DNA from: an uncultured Lachnospiraceae bacterium
GTDB taxonomy: Bacteria; Bacillota; Clostridia; Lachnospirales; Lachnospiraceae
Direction of reading: 5' to 3'
DNA length: 64,000 bases
Assembly: GCA_947178125.1 (NCBI GenBank)
Contig: CAMWXB010000001.1
Span: forward strand, 1-64,000
Below are positions 46,483 to 54,675 of this stretch, in pieces. Below the pieces are notes generated by a model. That model was given only the letters and a program-made list of their open reading frames with translations. It was not told the origin of the DNA and did no database searches. The position numbers and the translations under genes are program-made. Every line of letters starts with the position of its first letter. Position 1 is the stretch's first letter.

Positions 46483-48765
46483 TTATTCCAGAGAGTTCAA
46501 TTTATCAACAAGTTTCTGGATATCCCGCATGGATACGTTGCCGCCAAAGCTGACCGGTCCGCGGAGCGGCATATACTTCATCATCGCCGCATTCATCTCA
46601 TCGGAAATTGCCTCCGCCGCAGCATCGCCGTCTTCCTCTTTCTTCTCACTGCCAAAAATTCCCTTTTCCATCAGCGGTTTAACGATTTCCCATGCCTTCG
46701 GATCCGCCATCACATCGCCCATCGTTGTATCCGTCGTATAGACGAATGGAATTTTTACAGTCGATTCCACAGTGACCGTCTTGCCAAGAACGATATCTCT
46801 GGAGGATTTACCGACCAGAATATCAAATTCGCCCGTCTCAACATGCCAGTCGTGAATCCTGACACTATAATAAGCAAATGCCCTTTTATCTAATGTAAAG
46901 GTAACGGTCTTTGTCTCTCCCGGCGCCAGTTCCACTTTTGCAAAATCGCGCAGTTCTTTTACCGGACGGATGACCGTGCTTTCCTTATCCGCAACATAGA
47001 GCTGTACCACTTCTTTTCCGGCCATACTGCCCGTATTGGTCACATCTACCGTAACGGTCAGCGTATCCGTATCCTTCATACTTTCCTTATCGACCGTCAG
47101 ATTAGCATATTCGAAAGTCGTATAGGACAACCCATAACCGAACGGGAAAAGAACATCCATCTTTTTCTTATCATAATAGCGGTATCCTACGAAAATGCCT
47201 TCCCGGTATTCCACCATATCGCCCTCGCCAAAATAGGAGAGATAGGACGGATTGTCTTCCAGTCTGAGCGGGAACGTCTCGGGAAGCTTCGCGCTCGGAT
47301 TGACTTTACCGAACAGGATATCGCATACCGCACCGCCTACTGCCTGGCCGCCCAGATAAGCTTCGACAATGCCTTTCACCTGATCTGCCCAGGGCATTTC
47401 CACCGGGGAACCGTTATGCAGTACAACAATGGTATTCGGCTGTACCGCCGCTACTTTTTCAATCAATTCATTCTGGCAGTTCGGCATACGCATATGTTGT
47501 CTGTCAAAACCTTCAGACTCAAACGCATCAGGAAGACCCGCAAAAATGACTGCTGCCTTTGCCTTCTTAGCCGCTTCTACCGCTTCCTCTAACAGCTTTG
47601 TATCCGTCTCGTCCACATCATCACGATAGCCCTGCGCATATACGATATTGGACATTCCCTCTGCCGCGTCCATCGCAGAAGTTATCTTATGGCTATTGAT
47701 ATGGGAACTTCCGCCGCCCTGATATCTCGGCTGCTTCGCATATTTACCGATAAACGCGATATCATCCTTTTCATTCAGCGGAAGGACTCCTTCGTTTTTC
47801 AGCAGAACGATTGTCTCCTCAGCTACTTTTCTTGCCATCTCATGGTCTTTATCTTTATCCCAGACAGCATTTTTATCCCGGTTCTCTTCATAGCGGAACA
47901 CAATATTCAAAATACGCTCTACCGCTGCGTCCACAACGCATTCTTTCAGATTGCCGCTCTGTACCGCACCGACGATGAGTTTGTCATTTGCGCCGAGAGA
48001 AGTCGGCATTTCCAAATCGAGGCCTGCCTTTAAGTCTTCCACTCTGTTATTGACAGCGCCCCAGTCACTCATCACATATCCGTCAAATCCCCACTGTTCG
48101 CGCAGGGTATCCGTCAGATATTTACGGTTTTCCGCCGCATAGACACCGTTGATTTTATTATAGGAACACATGACAGCCCATGGTTTCTGTTTTCTCACTG
48201 CGCCCTCAAAAGCCGCCAGATAAATTTCGTTCAAAGTCCTTTCATCCACGCGGGAATCCCCGGACATTCTTCTTGTTTCCTGATTGTTCGCCAGAAAATG
48301 CTTGATGCTTGTACCCACGTTCTTGCTTTGTACGCCTTTGATCAGGGCGCCTGCCATTTCCGACGCAACGAGCGGGTCTTCCGAATAGTACTCAAAATTA
48401 CGGCCGCACAACGGAGAACGCTTGATGTTCACCGCAGGCCCCAAAATAACGCTGACACCTTCTGCCTGACATTCATTACCGAGAACCTCGCCCATCTGTG
48501 TCAGAAGTTCCCTGTTAAAAGAAGCTGCCGTTCCGCATCCTGCCGGAAAACAGACTGCCTTGATGCTGTCATTGACGCCAAGGTGGTCGCCTTCCTGGTC
48601 CTGTTTTCTAAGACCGTGCGGTCCGTCTGAGACCATGCTGGCCGGAATCCCCAGTCTTGCCACGGCTTCCGTATGCCAGAAATCCGCGCCGGAACACATA
48701 GCCGCCTTTTCCTCCAAAGTCATCTGCGCTACCAGCTTCTTGATTTTTTCTGCTGTCATCCCCAT
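46483..48765 (-). CDS. Glycoside hydrolase family 3 beta-glucosidase
   Basis: A 760-aa cytoplasmic GH3 enzyme with no signal peptide. The N-terminal barrel holds the substrate-contact motif KHFLANNQETRR and the nucleophile Asp in DGYVMSDWGAVNNR. The second alpha/beta domain (KYAKQPRYQGGGSSHINS ... VIVLHNGSPVEMPW) and the C-terminal fibronectin-III-like domain (LTVTVDVTNTGSMAGKEVVQLYV) follow, the layout of BglX/BgaB-type beta-glucosidases. Start chosen at 48765 (MGMTAEKIKK), eight nt after the AGAAAGG of a family B box. Confidence 0.95.
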   Translation of the reverse strand: MGMTAEKIKKLVAQMTLEEKAAMCSGADFWHTEAVARLGIPASMVSDGPHGLRKQDQEGDHLGVNDSIKAVCFPAGCGTAASFNRELLTQMGEVLGNECQAEGVSVILGPAVNIKRSPLCGRNFEYYSEDPLVASEMAGALIKGVQSKNVGTSIKHFLANNQETRRMSGDSRVDERTLNEIYLAAFEGAVRKQKPWAVMCSYNKINGVYAAENRKYLTDTLREQWGFDGYVMSDWGAVNNRVEDLKAGLDLEMPTSLGANDKLIVGAVQSGNLKECVVDAAVERILNIVFRYEENRDKNAVWDKDKDHEMARKVAEETIVLLKNEGVLPLNEKDDIAFIGKYAKQPRYQGGGSSHINSHKITSAMDAAEGMSNIVYAQGYRDDVDETDTKLLEEAVEAAKKAKAAVIFAGLPDAFESEGFDRQHMRMPNCQNELIEKVAAVQPNTIVVLHNGSPVEMPWADQVKGIVEAYLGGQAVGGAVCDILFGKVNPSAKLPETFPLRLEDNPSYLSYFGEGDMVEYREGIFVGYRYYDKKKMDVLFPFGYGLSYTTFEYANLTVDKESMKDTDTLTVTVDVTNTGSMAGKEVVQLYVADKESTVIRPVKELRDFAKVELAPGETKTVTFTLDKRAFAYYSVRIHDWHVETGEFDILVGKSSRDIVLGKTVTVESTVKIPFVYTTDTTMGDVMADPKAWEIVKPLMEKGIFGSEKKEEDGDAAAEAISDEMNAAMMKYMPLRGPVSFGGNVSMRDIQKLVDKLNSLE

Positions 48766-48769
48766 TAAC

Positions 48770-48844
48770 CATTCCTTTCTCTCAACCTGCGACATTTGCT
48801 GCCGCAAGGCACAAATTCACCTGTGAAAAATTTATTTTTCACAG
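48770..48844 (-). repeat. Family B structured repeat upstream of GH3 gene
   Basis: CTGTGAAAAAT/ATTTTTCACAG hairpin, GTGAATTTGTGCC-TTGC-GGCAGCAAATGTCGC hairpin, then AGGTTGAGAGAAAGGAATGG. The first stem has covaried (CTGTG/CACAG) against the GGTTG/CAACC and GATTG/CAATC versions. Confidence 0.82.
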
Positions 48845-48901
48845 TATATACCTCCTTATGATATCCTGCATTCCTACCCTTGCAACATCCCATCCATAAC
48901 T

Positions 48902-48990
48902 AGCGTGAGAAAGATTTGCCTTCGGCAAATCGTAGAACTTCTTCACGAAACAGCCCTTGCTGTGAGTGATTAGAAGTTCTTCTCACGCTA
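48902..48990 (-). repeat. Family A structured repeat after the 68-aa protein gene
   Basis: The best-paired copy. Outer stem TAGCGTGAGAA/TTCTCACGCTA (11 bp, including the upstream gene's stop), arm AGAAGTTCT/AGAACTTCT extended by TCAC/GTGA and ACAGC/GCTGT, hairpin GATTTGCC/GGCAAATC. The separate GGAGAATGCC hairpin is absent here. Confidence 0.85.
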
Positions 48991-49194
48991 TTGTATGCGC
49001 TGTTTATCCAGAAGTTCTTTTAACGCCTCGTCGCTGACGCTGATCCAGACGTCCTCTTCTTCCGCATTCAAGCCGAGATATTCCCGCAGTGTCATAGAGT
49101 CATCATGAAGCCCCCATTCCTGACTGTAATCGTCTATTTCTTCAAACTCCACTTCACCAGCGATATACTTTTCTTTAAAGGTCTTTTCCACCAT
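48988..49194 (-). CDS. Small hypothetical acidic protein
   Basis: A 68-aa acidic protein from MVEKTFKEKYIAGEVEFEEI, whose ATG follows GAGAGGGG; the ORF-track start 30 codons earlier has no ribosome site. Residues 20-45 read DDYSQEWGLHDDSMTLREYLGL, and the rest is helical. I do not recognise a family. It lies downstream of the aminotransferase gene and its TAG stop is the first base triplet of the family A repeat. Confidence 0.6.
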   Translation of the reverse strand: MVEKTFKEKYIAGEVEFEEIDDYSQEWGLHDDSMTLREYLGLNAEEEDVWISVSDEALKELLDKQRIQ

Positions 49195-49336
49195 ATGCCC
49201 CTCTCTAATTCCTTCTATCAAAGAATGGCCCGCCAGAGACATTCTTTTGTGCAAAGGGGATTTGCGTACAAATTCTCTTCGCACTGGGTAGGAATTTCCT
49301 GTTTGGGAAATCTAAGTTCATTATACAAAGAGCATC

Positions 49337-50518
49337 TTAGACTGTCAATGTCGCCGCCGCTTTTTTCAAACGTTCCAAAGCTTCTTTCAGCGTGGCGCGG
49401 GGACAGGCGATATTGACCCGTTCAAATCCTTCTCCGGCCTTTCCGAAAATAACGCCGTCATCCAGCCAGAGTTTCGCCTTCTGCGCAATAAACTGTTCCA
49501 GTTCTTTCTCACTCAGCCCAAGTTCCCGGCAGTCCAGCCAGACTAAGTATGTCCCTTCCGGCTCTATCAGTTTGATCTGCGGAATGTTCTCTTCTAAATA
49601 GTCTCTGACAAAATCGAGATTCCCTTTCAGATATTCTTTTAACTGCTCCAGCCATTCCCTGCCGCCCTCATAGGCCGCCTGACAGGCATGGAGTCCGAGC
49701 ATGTTGACCTCACTGTATCCGACCGCTGACATTTTTCGTTCAAATACCCGGCGTAATTCAGGATTCGGAATCCAGACATTGGAAACCTGGAGCCCCGCGA
49801 GATTGAACGTCTTGCTGGGTGCGGTGCAGACAATGCTGATATCCTGGAACCGCTCATCCACCGTTGTCAGCACATGATGCACAAATCCCGGATACACGAA
49901 ATCGTTATGAATCTCATCACTGACGATCTTGACATCATATTTCAGGCAGATTTCCCCGATACGCTGCAGTTCCTCCTTCGTCCATACCCGGCCGACAGGA
50001 TTATGCGGACTGCACAATATGAACAGCTTCACTTTTTCCTGCACGATTTTTTTCTCAAAATCCTCCAGGTCCATCTCATAATGCCCGTCTTTTAACACCA
50101 GTTCATTGTTAACGAGCTTCCTGTTATTGTCCCGGATGACCGCACTGAAAGGATAATAAACGGGCTGTTGGATCAGAACGCCGTCGCCTTCTTTCGTAAA
50201 TGCCGAAACCGCCGTCGCAATGGCAAAAACAATGCCCGGCGTTTTTACAAGCCAGTCTTTTTCTACCTTCCAGTCAAAATAAGTCTCATACCATTTCGAA
50301 AGCGCCTGGAAATAATCATCTTTACTATCCGTATAGCCAAAAATGCCAAAAGCCGCATCCTTCTGAATCCGTTCCGTAATACAGGATGCCGTCCTGAAAT
50401 CCATATCCGCTACCCACAAAGGCAGAATGTCCGCCGGCATTCCCCGCTCAACCGCAAAATCATATTTCAGGCAGTCACTGCCCCTTCTTTCTATCTGCTC
50501 ATCAAAATCGTATTTCAT
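49337..50518 (-). CDS. patB: MalY/PatB family aminotransferase (cystathionine beta-lyase)
   Basis: PLP enzyme of 393 aa, likely a carbon-sulfur beta-lyase cleaving cystathionine to homocysteine. Motifs: PLWVADMDFRTASCI at the start, CSPHNPVGRVWTKEEL, the internal SDEIHNDFVYPG and PLP-lysine in TAPSKTFNLAGLQVSN, and the C-terminal Arg in FERVNIACPRATLKEALERL. Start is ATG at 50518 or the in-frame ATG at 50530, which lies in the family B box. The upstream gene is a gamma-synthase-type enzyme, so the two probably form a transsulfuration pair, cystathionine then homocysteine (inference). Confidence 0.9.
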   Translation of the reverse strand: MKYDFDEQIERRGSDCLKYDFAVERGMPADILPLWVADMDFRTASCITERIQKDAAFGIFGYTDSKDDYFQALSKWYETYFDWKVEKDWLVKTPGIVFAIATAVSAFTKEGDGVLIQQPVYYPFSAVIRDNNRKLVNNELVLKDGHYEMDLEDFEKKIVQEKVKLFILCSPHNPVGRVWTKEELQRIGEICLKYDVKIVSDEIHNDFVYPGFVHHVLTTVDERFQDISIVCTAPSKTFNLAGLQVSNVWIPNPELRRVFERKMSAVGYSEVNMLGLHACQAAYEGGREWLEQLKEYLKGNLDFVRDYLEENIPQIKLIEPEGTYLVWLDCRELGLSEKELEQFIAQKAKLWLDDGVIFGKAGEGFERVNIACPRATLKEALERLKKAAATLTV

Positions 50519-50527
50519 AATAATGAC

Positions 50528-50637
50528 CATACCTTTCTCTCAACCTGTGAACTTTGTGCGACGCTGAAAACGTCTTGATGCCAATATTCGCAGGACAAAT
50601 AAATTCGTCTGCGAAAAATCTTTGATTTAACAATCTA
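50528..50637 (-). repeat. Diverged family B repeat between the two transsulfuration genes
   Basis: Starts at the upstream stop TAG with ATTGTTAAATC/GATTTTTCGCA-like imperfect pairing, contains an extra GACG/CGTC hairpin and ends in AGGTTGAGAGAAAGGTATGG, where the ATG is the in-frame start of patB. The least conserved full-length copy. Confidence 0.6.
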
Positions 50638-51780
50638 ACCAAATGCCTGCTGCAAGTCCGCAATGATATCCTGTACATCCTCCAGACCGACGGACATCCG
50701 GAGCAGCGTTTCATCAATTCCCCGCGCGCGCCGTTTCTCATCGGGTACATCCGCATGGGTCTGTGTCACCGGATAGGTGATCAGACTCTCCGTACCGCCG
50801 AGACTTTCCGCAAACCGTATCAGTTTCACCCGTTCCAGGACGTGATACACGGTTTCCCGCGAATCCACATGAAACGCCAGCATACCACCGAAGCCCCGGC
50901 TCTGCCGTTTCGTAATTTCCTGCCCCGGATGTCCATCCAATCCGATATACAGCACATCCCTCACTTCTTCCTGCGTTTGAAGCCATTTTGCGAGTGCCAG
51001 CGCATTTTCCTGATGCTTCTCCATACGAACGGCCAGCGTTTTCATGCCCCGCAAGATCAGCCAGCTGTCAAAAGGCGCCAGCCCTGAGCCAATCGTCTTA
51101 AAAATGGCCCGGAGTTCCTGCACAATATCTTCTCTGTTCATCACAAGAAACCCGCCCAACGTATCATTATGTCCTTCCAGATATTTCGTCGCGCTGTGAA
51201 TAACGATATCCGCGCCAAGATCAAGCGGGTTCTGGAAATACGGTGTCAAAAAAGTATTATCGACCGCGAGCAGGCAGCCCTTTTCCCGGGCGATTTTACT
51301 GACCGCCGCAATATCCGTCACCTGCATCATGGGGTTAGTCGGCGTTTCCAGATAAATAAGCTTCGTATTTTCCTGCAGGGCCGCTCTGATCTGCTCCAAA
51401 TCCGAAGTATCCACATATGTAACGCTAATGCCGTTTTTTTCATTGATCAGGCGAAACTGGCGGATGGTACCGCCATATAAATCATCCGTCGCCACGATAT
51501 GGTCTCCCGGCCTGAACAGTTCCATAAACGCACTGACCGCCGCCATTCCGGACGAAAATGCGAGTGCCTCCCGTCCGTGCTCCAAATCCGCCACGATACG
51601 CTCTGCCTCTTCTCTCGTAGGATTCTGCACTCTGGAATAATCATAGCCCGTGCTCCGGCCGACACCCGGATGTGCATATGCCGCTGTCTGATAAATCGGA
51701 AAACTGATGCTGCCCGTGTTGTCTATCTCTTTTCTCTGCCCGCTGCCGTGAATACACACGGTATCCAATTTGTACTCCAT
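50635..51780 (-). CDS. Trans-sulfuration PLP enzyme (cystathionine gamma-synthase type)
   Basis: Cys/Met-metabolism PLP enzyme of 381 aa. Motifs: YDYSRVQNPTREEAERIV, SGMAAVSAFMEL, VDNTFLTPYFQNPLDLGADIVIHSATKYLEGHNDTLGG (PLP-lysine in SATKY), and RFAESLGGTESLITYP. The family does not separate MetB, MetC and gamma-lyase by sequence alone; next to a beta-lyase-type gene, synthase activity is the best guess. Start at 51780 has GGTGGAG. No SAM riboswitch or T-box is visible upstream. Confidence 0.9.
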   Translation of the reverse strand: MEYKLDTVCIHGSGQRKEIDNTGSISFPIYQTAAYAHPGVGRSTGYDYSRVQNPTREEAERIVADLEHGREALAFSSGMAAVSAFMELFRPGDHIVATDDLYGGTIRQFRLINEKNGISVTYVDTSDLEQIRAALQENTKLIYLETPTNPMMQVTDIAAVSKIAREKGCLLAVDNTFLTPYFQNPLDLGADIVIHSATKYLEGHNDTLGGFLVMNREDIVQELRAIFKTIGSGLAPFDSWLILRGMKTLAVRMEKHQENALALAKWLQTQEEVRDVLYIGLDGHPGQEITKRQSRGFGGMLAFHVDSRETVYHVLERVKLIRFAESLGGTESLITYPVTQTHADVPDEKRRARGIDETLLRMSVGLEDVQDIIADLQQAFG

Positions 51781-51830
51781 TGCTTTTCTCCACCCTTCCA
51801 ATTCATACTATTTATATATGATTTATATAA

Positions 51831-51859
51831 ATTTTATATACTGTCGTATGTGGTGTCAA
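51831..51859 (-). promoter_or_regulatory. Promoter of the transsulfuration genes
   Basis: TTGACA, 17 bp, TAAAAT on the minus strand. The -35 box overlaps the pbuX stop, so this promoter begins inside the preceding operon and no terminator separates them. Confidence 0.8.
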
Positions 51860-53169
51860 GCATTTTCTACTTCCATATCCTTCGGCAGCACAAGATTCAA
51901 AATAATAGAAACAAGGAAAACGACCGCAACACAGTTTTCCGCAAACACATTCTGTATGATCTGCGGGAAAATAGCAAATATTTCTGGAACCTGCGTAAAT
52001 CCGATACCGATACTGAGCGATAGAGCAACGATCGTAATATTTCGCTGTGTATAGCCGCATTTTCCTACCATCTGGATTCCGCTGACAACAATCGTACCGA
52101 ACATCATGATGGTACAGCCGCCCAGCACGGCATCGGGCAGCGTCGCAAGCAGCGCCCCGAAAATCGGGAAAATACCCGCCAGGATCATAATGACCGCACC
52201 CGTTGCGATCGCAAACCGGTTAACCACTTTCGTCATCGCCACCAGCCCGATGTTCTGGCTGAAAGAAGTAATCGGCAGACAGCCGAATACGGAAGACAGC
52301 GCACTGATAAAACCGTCACATGCGAGAGAACCGGATACTTCCTTTTTTGCCGCTTCCCTGTTCAGCCCGGCCGAAGCCAGTGCAGAAGTATCTCCAATCG
52401 TCTCTGTCGCGGAAACAAGAAAAATCAAAATAACGGGCAATATCGCGCCGATATGAAATTCCATGGGAAAAGGCATAATGCGCGGCAATGCGATAATGGA
52501 TGTTCCCGCAAGCGAAGAAAAATCCACCATATTCATACATATCGCGGTAAGGTATCCTACAATCAGACCAAACAGGACAGATAACTGTTTCCAGAAAGAT
52601 TTGGCAAAAACATGAAATAAAATACAGGCAAGCAGCGTGACCGTTCCCAGAATCCAGTTCGCGGCGGAACCGAAATCCTCAACGCCGCTGCCCCCGCCGA
52701 AAGAAGACGCGCCTACCGAGAGCAGGGAAAAACCAATCGCAGTAACGACGCTTGCCGAAACGACCGGGGTTATTATCTTTATCCAATATACTGCAAACAG
52801 ACCGAGAAGGCCTTCTACGATACCGCCAATCAGCACCGCTCCCAAAATTGCGAAATACCCATATGTCACACCGATATAGCAGAAAATCGATACAAAAGTA
52901 AAACTGATACCCATTACGATTGGAAGCCCGGAGCCTATCTTCCATAGCGGAAAAAGCTGTATCAGCGTACCGATACCCGCAATGATCATCGCGTTCTGTA
53001 TCAGCATCGCCGACTGCTCCGTAGACAGGCCGCTCGCACCCGCAACGATAATGATCGGAGCGATGTTGGCCACGAACATTGCAAGAATATGCTGTAATCC
53101 AAAAGGAACCGCTTTTAAAACAGGTACCTTCCCGTCAATCTGATAAATATTATTCAACTCGTTTTTCAT
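51856..53169 (-). CDS. pbuX: Xanthine/uracil-type permease (NCS2 family)
   Basis: Membrane symporter of 437 aa with about 14 hydrophobic segments. Family features: FGLQHILAMFVANIAPIII near the start, GISFTFVSIFCYIGVTYG, SATETIGDTSALAS (substrate-binding helix 8 Glu) and GCTIMMFGTIVVSGIQM. The gene is 9 nt after xpt, the usual Firmicute pairing, so xanthine is the likely substrate. Confidence 0.93.
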   Translation of the reverse strand: MKNELNNIYQIDGKVPVLKAVPFGLQHILAMFVANIAPIIIVAGASGLSTEQSAMLIQNAMIIAGIGTLIQLFPLWKIGSGLPIVMGISFTFVSIFCYIGVTYGYFAILGAVLIGGIVEGLLGLFAVYWIKIITPVVSASVVTAIGFSLLSVGASSFGGGSGVEDFGSAANWILGTVTLLACILFHVFAKSFWKQLSVLFGLIVGYLTAICMNMVDFSSLAGTSIIALPRIMPFPMEFHIGAILPVILIFLVSATETIGDTSALASAGLNREAAKKEVSGSLACDGFISALSSVFGCLPITSFSQNIGLVAMTKVVNRFAIATGAVIMILAGIFPIFGALLATLPDAVLGGCTIMMFGTIVVSGIQMVGKCGYTQRNITIVALSLSIGIGFTQVPEIFAIFPQIIQNVFAENCVAVVFLVSIILNLVLPKDMEVENA

Positions 53170-53177
53170 TTATCTTC

Positions 53178-53759
53178 TCACACTTCCCTAAAAGTAAATT
53201 TTCCGGTTGCCGCGTCCATCTCATCGATAATTGCGAGCGATTCCAGATGATATCCCAGATTGCGTATCATCCGGCCGCCGACCTGAAAGCCTTTCTCTAT
53301 GGCGATTCCGATACCAGCCACATTTGCACCGGCTTCCGTTACGATGGAAATCAGGCCCTGAAGCGCACAGCCATTCGCGAGGAAGTCATCGATAAGTAGA
53401 ATATTCTCGCCCGAAGACAGAAATTTTTTGGAAACAATGACCTGATTTTTCCGTTTATGGGTAAAAGATTCCACTTCCGCTATGTACATTTCCCCGTCGA
53501 TATTGACGCTTTCCGATTTTTTGGCAAAAACGACCGGCACCTGGAAATATCTTGCCACAACGCAGGCAATCCCGATGCCGGAAGCTTCAATCGTTAATAT
53601 TTTATCAATTTTCTCCTGTGAAAACCGACGTTTAAATTCTTCCCCAATCTGCTCAAACAAGGCAATGTCCATCTGGTGGTTCAGAAAACTGTCCACCTTC
53701 AGCACATTGCCTTCTTTTATGATTCCGTCCTTTACGATCCGTTCCTCTAAAAAGTTCAT
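53178..53759 (-). CDS. xpt: Xanthine phosphoribosyltransferase
   Basis: Converts xanthine to XMP with PRPP for purine salvage. From MNFLEERIVKDGIIKEGNVL it has 193 aa, the standard length. The PRPP motif reads NILLIDDFLANGCALQGL, and IEASGIGIA plus VVFAKKSESVNI are family segments. The ATG at 53759 follows GGAGGTCAA; the long ORF extension upstream runs through the family A repeat and is not coding. No purine riboswitch is visible in the 220-nt leader. Confidence 0.95.
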   Translation of the reverse strand: MNFLEERIVKDGIIKEGNVLKVDSFLNHQMDIALFEQIGEEFKRRFSQEKIDKILTIEASGIGIACVVARYFQVPVVFAKKSESVNIDGEMYIAEVESFTHKRKNQVIVSKKFLSSGENILLIDDFLANGCALQGLISIVTEAGANVAGIGIAIEKGFQVGGRMIRNLGYHLESLAIIDEMDAATGKFTFREV

Positions 53760-53866
53760 TTGACCTCCATCCTTTGTAATCGTATCAATGCAATCATACC
53801 AGCTAAATATCTTCTCACTAACCTCCATGATTAATCTCAAAATCTCAAGACAAACAAGTTTGTCAG

Positions 53867-53982
53867 GGAGAATGCCGTTTTTTAGGCATTCTCCAGGGTG
53901 AGAAAGATTTGCTCCGCAAATCGTAGAACTTCTTGGCGTTTCACCCTTTGGTGAAACGTCTTTAGAAGTTCTTCTCACCCTA
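53867..53982 (-). repeat. Family A structured repeat after the double PII-like gene
   Basis: Begins at the gene's stop TAG: outer AGGGTGAGAA/TTCTCACCCT (10 bp), arm GAACTTCT/AGAAGTTC capped by CGTTTCACC/GGTGAAACG (9 bp), hairpin GATTTGC/GCAAATC, then GGAGAATGCC/GGCATTCTCC. The arm tip sequence differs from copies with ACAGC/GCTGT but keeps pairing. A small GACAAAC/GTTTGTC hairpin follows downstream. Confidence 0.85.
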
Positions 53983-54675
53983 GTCGAGTCCTGCAATCTC
54001 ATCCACAGGCAGCGACATGACAACGCCCTGCGCCGGGCTCTGCATCCCGCATTTCTGACCGATTGCCTGCATGATCGCCAGCTTATCCTCTTTCTGCGCA
54101 AGGATGATAACGACTTCCCGTTCCTGCTGTACATGAATTTTCCAGAACTTCAACGATTCTTCATTCCCGACACGCCTGCTGTGAAATACCGTTCCGCCGG
54201 ATGCGCCCACAGGCCTTGCGGCATCCATGACTTCGGCGCTGTATCCCTGATTTACGATTGCCATGATCATACTGTATTGATATTCTTTCACTCTGACCTC
54301 ATTCCTTTCTTCAGGCGCCTGCCCGCTCTCTTCCCGCACTGCTTCCATCAACTGGACAATATGCCCGCTGCCGCCGGAAAGTGTAAGCGTAAAGGCTATT
54401 CCGGTATTGGGCATTCCAAGATGCAGTTTCTTCCGCATCTTTTTCAGTGTATCGTCCGCGCATGGCTTCGGCATCATGCTCATTAAAATCATCTTATCGA
54501 TACCGTCAAGGCCGAGCATATCCATTACTTCGCTGGTCGCCGTGCCCTGCGCATGAAAAAGGTGCTGCACGGCTATCTTTTCCTGTTTCAGCAAATCTTC
54601 CGCTTTCCTGACCAGTTTCGGTGTCGCAATGAGAAATAACATTCGGTAGGCCGACTTTTTACTATGACTCGTCAT
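53980..54675 (-). CDS. PII-like regulatory protein with two PII-type halves
   Basis: A 231-aa soluble protein, start fixed at 54675 by a GAGGAGG site and by overlap with the DUF1538 gene (14 nt). Residues about 10-105 (YRMLFLIATPKLVRKAEDLL ... IAFTLTLSGGSGHIVQL) and about 122-225 (YSMIMAIVNQGYSAEVMDAA, GASGGTVFHSRRVG, REVVIILAQKEDKLAIMQAI) each fit a PII-like ferredoxin fold; the second half retains the typical G-x-TV-x-SR turn. Probably a tandem-PII sensor of the DUF1538 transporter (inference). Ends at a family A repeat. Confidence 0.75.
   Translation of the reverse strand: MTSHSKKSAYRMLFLIATPKLVRKAEDLLKQEKIAVQHLFHAQGTATSEVMDMLGLDGIDKMILMSMMPKPCADDTLKKMRKKLHLGMPNTGIAFTLTLSGGSGHIVQLMEAVREESGQAPEERNEVRVKEYQYSMIMAIVNQGYSAEVMDAARPVGASGGTVFHSRRVGNEESLKFWKIHVQQEREVVIILAQKEDKLAIMQAIGQKCGMQSPAQGVVMSLPVDEIAGLD

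Noticed and set aside
51781-51860. SAM riboswitch or T-box upstream of the transsulfuration genes
   Set aside because: Leader from the promoter to the ATG is only about 50 nt and lacks those motifs.
53867-53894. GGAGAATGCC hairpin as a rho-independent terminator
   Set aside because: The stems are strong but no U-run follows in any copy, and the xpt gene continues downstream without another clear promoter.
53760-53980. Possible purine riboswitch upstream of xpt-pbuX
   Set aside because: The conserved purine-aptamer core and P2/P3 loop sequences are not present; the leader is instead a family A repeat.
53760-54134. N-terminal extension of xpt in the ORF track
   Set aside because: The extension runs through the family A repeat and lacks xpt similarity; the ATG at 53759 has a GGAGG site and gives the normal length.
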